Assembly (NCBI GenBank): GCA_028871595.1 | Contig: JAGWMT010000004.1 | Span: forward strand, 1-36,050 | Source: Elusimicrobiota bacterium | GTDB lineage: Bacteria; Elusimicrobiota; Elusimicrobia; UBA1565; UBA9628 | Direction of reading: 5' to 3' | Length of the DNA stretch: 36,050 bases | Shown: positions 7,140-14,700 of the stretch, in pieces | Layout of the letters: each line of letters starts with the position of its first letter | Position numbering within the stretch: the first letter of the stretch is position 1 | Program-made: the position numbers and the translations under genes | The notes under the pieces: model-generated | Database searches by the model: none | The model's input: only the letters and a program-made list of their open reading frames with translations | What the model was told of the DNA's origin: nothing

Positions 7140-8765
7140 ATGCTCCCACTTTTGGCCGTGTTGGCCGCCGCGCCCCTGTTCGCCGCGGAACCGTCCCTCC
7201 TGAAGAATAGGCCCGAGACCGCGCTGGTGGACGAAGTCGTCGAACTGCGCCCAGCCGACGGGCATCATTTCAACGTCGAGGCTCCCCAGAAGTGCGGCGG
7301 CGAGCCCCCCCTCGAGGTCATTCCCCGCCGCCTGCGCTGCCAGATGACCCGGCCCGGGAAAATCCCCGTTTTGGTCAGCGTCTGCGACGACGCGCTCACC
7401 TTCTGCCGCCAGGAACGGTTCGACATCTCGGTCGCGGGCGTTTCCCGTCAGGCCGTCCGCTCGTCGCCGATGGTCGCCGCTCCGAAGGCGACCCGCCGCG
7501 CGCCCGAGGGCTTCCTCGACAATGTTCCGGCGGAGGCGCAAGCGCGGGCGAAAAAGGAGGGCAAGCTGCTCTTCATCGATTTCTACGGCATCTGGTGCCC
7601 CCCGTGCAACGACCTGGAGGAGCACGCCTACCCGACGCCCCAGTTCCGCGCCGCCTCGGCGGACTTCGTGAAGCTGGGACTGGACGCGGACGCCCCCGTC
7701 TCCTATCCGTGGAAGGCGCGCTTCAAGGTCGGCGGCTACCCGACCTTGATCGTGGCGGACGCGGATCTTCATGAAATCGGCCGCGTGGTCGGCTATCGCT
7801 CCGGGCCGGGGCTGGCGAAGTTCCTGGCCCGGTCCGCCGCCCAGCGCGATGAACCCATCGAGATCGCCGCCCGCCTCGTCGCCCGCGGCGGTCCCCAGGC
7901 CACCGAAGAGCGGCGCCTGCGCGTCGCGCAATGGCAGGCCGACCGCGGGGAGTTGAAGAAGGCCGAGGCCGCCCTGGGAGACCTCACGTCCGCTCCGGCC
8001 CGCAAACTCCGACTGGAGTCACGGCGCGAGCGCGCCCGGCTTGAGGAAGACGCCGCCGCGGGGCTGACGGCCCTCAAGGAACTGATCAAATCCTTCCCGA
8101 ACGACGCGGAGTACAGCGACTGGCTTTCGGATCTCGCCGACGCGGATCAAAAGGCCGCCAAGGAACTGGAAGGCCCCCTGCGCCGCTCCGTGGACCGCTG
8201 GTCCTCGGACCCCGCACTGGGCGAGGCGGGCTATGATCCGGGAGACCTTTACTACAACCTGGCGTCTTTCCTGGAGGCGATCGGCTCCACCGAGGCGGCC
8301 AAGGCGGTCTGGTCCAAGGTGGCCGACGCCTACGCGGCGCAGGCGGCGCGCTCCCCTTTGGCCGTGCCCCGCGCCGCCAATTTCGGCCGCGGCGAGGCGC
8401 TGATGAAGGCGGGCCGCGCGAGCGAGGCCAAGTCCCTCTACGAGAGTTTGGTCAAGGCGTACCCGGAAGAGTTCACGTTCAACTACGATTACGCGACCCA
8501 GCTTTCCGATGAGGACCCCGCCGCGGCCTATCCGTACGCGGTGAAAGCCGCCGAGGCGGGCTACGGCGACAACTGGCTGCGCGCCGTCCGTCTGAAGGCG
8601 TCGCTCGAGCTTAAAATGGGCCGCGCCCAGGAAGCCGCCAAGACCGTGGATGAGGCGTTGGCGTCCGCCAAGCCGCCGAAATCCGCCGAAGTGCGGACCT
8701 ACCGCTACCTGGCGGCCCTTCGCTCCCTGCGCCGCGAAATCGCGTCCGCGAAACGCAAGAAGTAG
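7140..8765 (+). CDS. periplasmic thioredoxin-fold protein with C-terminal TPR region
   Basis: A 541-residue protein with a short signal peptide (MLPLLAVLAAAPLFAA). Residues about 20-105 form a beta-rich domain whose two cysteines, C82 and C89 in VCDDALTFC, recall the N-terminal domain of DsbD, where the pair is C-x5-C. A thioredoxin domain follows (about 125-235) with IDFYGIWCPPC, active-site C153 and C156, and a cis-proline loop GGYPTL. The rest, about 250-540, is helical and TPR-like (for example FGRGEALMKAGRASEAKSLY). This is consistent with a thiol-disulfide reductase or redox-linked chaperone in the periplasm. The transmembrane electron-transfer domain of DsbD is absent, so its electron donor is unknown. 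It converges on the giant gene with 9 bases between stops. Confidence 0.82.
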   Translation: MLPLLAVLAAAPLFAAEPSLLKNRPETALVDEVVELRPADGHHFNVEAPQKCGGEPPLEVIPRRLRCQMTRPGKIPVLVSVCDDALTFCRQERFDISVAGVSRQAVRSSPMVAAPKATRRAPEGFLDNVPAEAQARAKKEGKLLFIDFYGIWCPPCNDLEEHAYPTPQFRAASADFVKLGLDADAPVSYPWKARFKVGGYPTLIVADADLHEIGRVVGYRSGPGLAKFLARSAAQRDEPIEIAARLVARGGPQATEERRLRVAQWQADRGELKKAEAALGDLTSAPARKLRLESRRERARLEEDAAAGLTALKELIKSFPNDAEYSDWLSDLADADQKAAKELEGPLRRSVDRWSSDPALGEAGYDPGDLYYNLASFLEAIGSTEAAKAVWSKVADAYAAQAARSPLAVPRAANFGRGEALMKAGRASEAKSLYESLVKAYPEEFTFNYDYATQLSDEDPAAAYPYAVKAAEAGYGDNWLRAVRLKASLELKMGRAQEAAKTVDEALASAKPPKSAEVRTYRYLAALRSLRREIASAKRKK

Positions 8766-8774
8766 TCCGCCGCC

Positions 8775-11700
8775 CTACATCGGCGGCAGGCCGCGCCCCC
8801 AGCGGCGCAGCAGATAGTCCTCGCGCAGTCCGTGAGGCCGCGGCGTCTGATCCGCGGAGGCCGCCCCAGCGGGCACCGCAGGGATCGCGAGCTCGCTCCC
8901 GACGCCGCGCTTGAAGGACGGGTCCCGGGCCAAAGCGATCGCGCGCAGGGCCCCCGCGACCATCATGGGATGGTTCTTCTCCAACAGCATCCGTTCCAGA
9001 ACGGACGGCTTCGGGGCGCCGTCCTCCCCCAGGCTCGGCCGCGCGTACTCGGCGAACTTGCCGCTGCGGATCAGGGCGTTCGCCCAGGCCTCGGGGGTCG
9101 AGAAGTACATCTGCTCGTGGTTGCTGTTGATCGCGTCGTACGGAGCGGGGTCCACGCGCATGATCTGCTCCAGCGCGGGCAGAACATCCGCGCCGCCCGC
9201 CTTTTCGGCCGCCAGAACGTAGGCGTAGAGCACCGCCCAGGGATCGCCGTACGAGCCGATGCCGTTCTTCTTGTAATAGGCGCTGATCGCGTCGCCCAAG
9301 CCCTGGGTGCGGCCCGTGGCGGCGACCAGGTTCGCCCACGCCTGCGCGGCGTGATAGCGCACGACGCGGTCGTTGGTGCGCGAACCGGACAGAGTCGCGG
9401 CCAGGAGCTCGAAGGTCCGGTCGGTCGGATCGGCTTGCTCGCCGATCATGTTCAAAACCGCCATCTTGCGCTGGTTGTCGATCTTCTGCCAGACCGCGTC
9501 GTCGTAGAACTCCGCGCGGAGCTTGTCCGCAAGGCCCATGCGGCGGTACAGGGCCGTCACTCCGTCGCCGTCCTCTTTGACCGTATCCAGGTCGGCGGGA
9601 TAACCCAAGCTCCCCAGAGCGCGCGCGACGGCGCGCTTCACGTCCTTGTCGTTGAAGCCGTCCCGGCGCTGCGCGACGCGGACCGCCGCGGCGCGGACTT
9701 CCGCCAGCCCGGCCTGCGCGTAAAGCGCCGCCAGCGCGTCCACGAAGGCGTTGTGCATCGGGACCTGATAGTGGTTGTAATCGTCCACGTTGCCGGACAT
9801 GGCTTCAATCAGCGGGATGTCCTGCGCGCCGCCGAACCGCTTCAGCAGCAAGGTCGCCGCCATCACCAGGGCGTTCTTGGAGGTCAGGGCCAGCTTCGCC
9901 CGGCCCGGTTCGGCCCATTTATTCTCCGCGATCCAGGCCCGCGCCGTCTCCAGGTCGGCCGGAGTCGCCAGGCGCACGTAGCTCTCGACGGCGGCCACGC
10001 GGATCGCCGTGCCGTCCCGGTCGCTTTCCGCCAGCCGGGACTGATCGATGAAGCGCATCATCAGGCCGCGCAATTTCGCCATCTCGCGTTCCTGGTGGGG
10101 CGTCGCTTGGACGTCGGCCGGCGCCGGCGTCTTAGCCAGGGCCGGGGCCTCGGCGAGCTTCGGACTTTCCTTACGGATGTCCAGCCAGTAATCGGTCCCC
10201 CGGCCGCCGCGCGCGGAGGCGCCGGTCGCGTAGCCCATGCGCGCGCCGGGAATGTCCTTCAAGCGACGGTACAGGTCCAGAAGATTGTGGTTGCGGGTCA
10301 TGCCGCCGTTGAGATTGAGGTTGTCGACGATCTGCTGCGCCGCCTCGTACGAAGCGGGCGCCGCGCCGGTGAAGTGCGCGGCCAGGTAGGCCTTGTCGGC
10401 GTCGGTCAGGGCGGCATCGGAGTGAATCAGGACGCGCGCGCGCTCGCCATCCACCGCGCTGACGATCTCGATGGGCTTCTCGACCCCCGCTTTCTCGGCG
10501 CGGTCCTTCGCGAAGGCCACGAACTGCTTCAGCCAGCCCTCGCCGGGCTGTCCCGCGGGAACGGTCAGGGCGCCGGAAACGGCCTCCGGCCAGCCCGCCG
10601 CCGCGACCTCCTCGGTCACGGCCTTGATCTCCGCGCGCGCCGCCGCGTCCGCGCCCTTCGCGCGGTTGTGCAGGGCCGCGACGACGCGGGCGCCTTCGGG
10701 CAGGGCCAGCGCCGCCTCCGGCGCGAAGAACGCCCGCGCCGCCGGCGCCGCCTCCGCCGTCGCCGCGCCCGCCGCCGTCGCGGGGCGAGACGAACGCAGA
10801 AGACGGTCGAACAAGCCTTCGGAGGGCTCCTCGCCCTCGCCTTCGCCGACCAGCCGCTCGATCAAGGTGAAGACCTCGGCGGCCATCGCGGCCGACGCGT
10901 CCTGCAGCGACGCGCGCGGCACGTCCTTCACCGGCTTGACCTCGGCCTTGAAGACGATCTTCTGGCCGTCGTAGGAGACCGTGATCCGGCCGCCGCGGAC
11001 GTTCTTATGGCCCTTCGCCGCCTCGTCCAGGATCCACTTCGCCATCGGGTCCACGATGTGCTTCTCGATGGCCGCCGTCATGGGCCGCGCGCCGTAGAGG
11101 TGCGAGAAGCCTTCCTTGGCCAGGAACTCGATCACGGACGGATCCACGATCAGCTCGGTGTCGTGGCGGTCGGCCAGCAGGTGCTCGAATTCGCCGACCT
11201 GGATCTTGGCGATCTTGGCCGTGTCCTGCGGGCGCAGGCGGTTGACGCGGATCCATTTGTTCTTGGAGCGCGGGTCCTCGTCCAGTCGGTTGAGAAACTC
11301 GGGCCGGAAGGCGGCGTTCAGATGCTCCGCCACGGAGGCGTCGATCTCGGCGTCCCAGGCCTGCTCCACCTCGGCGCGCTGCTTGGCCTTCTGCTCCACG
11401 CTCAGGTTGTGGGCCGCGATGGCGTCCAGCAGCTTCGCGTACTTCTCGCCGTCCACGGCTCCCATGCCCGCGTTCGAGGTCATCAGAATGACGGTGTTCT
11501 TGAAGTCGATGGTGCGGCCCTGGCCGTCGGTGAGGCGGCCGTCGTCCAGGATCTGAAGGAGCACGTCGAACACCTTCGGGTGGGCCTTCTCCACCTCGTC
11601 GAACAGGATGACCGAGTACGGCTTCTTGCGCACGGCCTCGGTGAGCTGTCCGCCCTCGCCGTAGCCCACGTAGCCGGGCGGCGAGCCGGTCAGGCGCTGA

Positions 11701-14700
11701 GCCGTGTGCTCCTCCATGTACTCGGACATGTCCATGCGGATCATGGCGTCCGGATCATTGAACAGGAAGCGCGCCAGCTCCTTGGCCAGATAGGTCTTGC
11801 CGACGCCGGTGGGGCCGGTGAGCAGGAACTTGCCCATCGGGCGGTTCGGGTTGGACAGGCCGGCCTTGTTGCGCCGGATCGCGTTGGCGATGGCCGTCAG
11901 CGCCGGGTCCTGGTTGATGACCCGCTGGCCGATGGTCTTCTCCATGTCGTTGTAGCGGGCCGCGTCCTCCTCGTCCATGTTCAGCTGGCCCGAGGCGATG
12001 CCCGTCTTCTGGGCGATCACGCGCTTGACGACGTCCACCGTGAGGCGTCCCTGGCCGTCGGCCACGGCCTCGCGCTCGGCGTAGAGGCGCTCGGCCTTCT
12101 TGATCAGGTCGGCGATGCGGTTGTAGGATTCGACCGGCAGGGCCAAGGTCGAGGCGATGCCCTTGTCGAGCAGGGCCTGCCGCGCCTCGTTGACCGCGAC
12201 CGTCAGGTCGTTCCACGTCTCGCGGATGTCGAGCGTCACGGCCGCGCGCAGGTTCTCGGGGCGGGACAGCTCGGCGCCGTCCTGCACGGCCTTGATGGAC
12301 TTGTCCGGATTGAAGTTCGTCTTGTCGAACTGGTCGGTCAGCTTCGCCGCGGCGACCAGCGCCGCGTCGGGGACGACGGCGTCGTGGATCTTCTGCAGCC
12401 AGGCCTTCATCGCGCGCAGGATGCGGGTGGTCTGCGCGACGGTCGGCTCGGCCACGTCGATCTTCTCCAGGCGGCGGCGGAACGCGTCGTCGGACTCGAT
12501 GAATTTCTTGTACTCGGAGTCCGTCGTCGTGGCGATCACGGAGATCTTCCCGTCGCGCAGCGGCCCCTTCAGGATGTTGGCGATCTTCTGGCCCTGGTTG
12601 TCCAGGAAGAATTTCTGGATCTCGTCCATCAGGACGATGACCTCGTTGCCGCGGCCCGGGTTCGGATCGTTGAAGCGGGGCAGGATGTCCAGCACCGCGT
12701 TGAGGACCTTGATCGGGTCTTCGGCGGACAGGACCTTGTTGATGTCCAGCTCCACCAGCCAGCGGCCCTTCAGGCGCTGGAACTGCAGGAACTGCTCCTT
12801 GTCGTTGGCCGACGCGTGCTCCGCGTCCTCGATCATCTCGGCCAGGCCCTCGGCCACGGCGGTCTTGCCGGTGCCGGCGCCGCCCACCAGGATGACGGAG
12901 TTGCGCATGCCGCGCGGAGAGGTCACGATCGGCAGCATCCGCTTGACCTCCTCGGTGCGCGCGACCACGGGCGGCCGGGTCTCTCCCGGACCCTTCGCCA
13001 CGGGCTTCAGGAACTCCGCCAGCGCCTGCACCTGCTTGTCGTTGAGCGTGGTGCCGTCGTTGAGCTTGCGGGTCTGAAGGAAGTTGAGCCATTCCGCCTG
13101 CACGTCGCGACGCGGCGAGTGCTTGGCGGCTTCCTCGGCCGCCGCGAGGGCGTCCTTGCGGGCCTGCGCGCGGGCCGCGGCCTCGGCCGACGGCGCCAGG
13201 GCCGCCTCGCCGGGCTGCTCCTTGAACGGCTTGACCTCGGAGACCTTCGAGCCGTCGTCGAGCGTCTCGTCCACCAGCATTTGGCGCGTGACCGCCGGAT
13301 CGCCGTTGAACAGGATCTCGAGCAGCGCCAGGTTCTCCATGCCCCGGAACTTCGGGAAGACCAGCCGCATGCGCCGGGATTCGGCGTACGCCTTCATGTC
13401 GTCCTCGGTGGTCCCGGGCTTGAACTGGATCAGAACGGCCTGGGCGGGATCGTAGCTCTGCGCCGCCGGATAGGGAACGGTCAAGCGATTCTCCAGGAGC
13501 GCCGCCGCGTTGGGATGGATCTCGACGGACGCGACGGAGGACTCCGCCGCCAGCGCCTTGGCGATCTCGGCGGCCTTCTTGCCGTCGCTCGCGTTCAGCA
13601 CGTACAGGTCGCCGTGCCGGAACAAGCGGGCCTCCCCGTGTTCCTTGAAGATTCTCGCGATCTCCGCCTGAGGAACGTCCGCGTTGAACCCGACGAGGAT
13701 GCCCGTCGCGCTCCAATGCTCCTTGCCGTGCGACGCGATCTTCGCCGGCAGCGCGACGGACATCATCCGGTCGCGCACGGCCAAGGACGTCGTGACGGAC
13801 TTGACCGCCTTGAGCTTCACGATTTCTTTGGCGACCGCGACGGCGTCGTCCAGGTCGAAGCGCAGGCCCAAGGCCAGCACCCCGTCGTCCCGGAAGGAGG
13901 CGCGGGTGACGGGATTCAGCGCGGAGATGCCCCCCCGCACGCGCTCCCGGACTTCGTCGGACAGTCCGTCGGCCAGGCGGACGAGAAAGTCCCGGTCGCC
14001 CAAATCGGCTCCGGCGACGCCTTCGGCGCTTCCTTCGCGGACGCCGATCTTGGCCCGGCCGTCGCCGGAATCCAAGGCGCGCGCCTCGGCCTCGACGGAG
14101 GCCTCATGCGCGGCGGGCTCCGACGCGGAGGGCTCCTCGGCGTCCGGGCGCACGGGCGCCGCGTCCGGAGCGACATGACCGGTGAGACGGTGATAGACGG
14201 CGGCGGTCACCGCGACGCTTTCGACGTGGTCGTTCTTGGCCAGATCGCGAGCGATCTCGGCGGCCTCCAACTGGTTCGCGGCCGTCACCCGGAAAACGAC
14301 GCGCGAAGGCCCGCCGAAGCCGGTCTTCGTCTCGTACGGACGCATGATCTCCTTGGCGATCGGCAGGTGGACGCCCGGCGTGAAGACGACGGTCACGTGG
14401 GTGTGCATGTGGCCGCGGGACGCACGCAGCTTCGCGTGCCAAGGCTGCGGGACGGCATCCCCGTTCAGCAGGTTGAGAACCGAGTTGGTGACGGACACCG
14501 TCTCCACGTGCTCGGAGGCGGCCGCCGCGCGGGCCACGGCCGCGGCGGCTTCCGACGTTTCGGAGGGCACGCGGAAGACGATCAAGTTGCCGGCGCCTTC
14601 CTGGACGGCGCCGGCGAACGGCGCCATCAGCCCGCGCGCGGTCTCCACAGGGGTGCCTTCGGTGAAGCGGACTCGGACGTCGTTCCCCTCGTCGCCCGGA

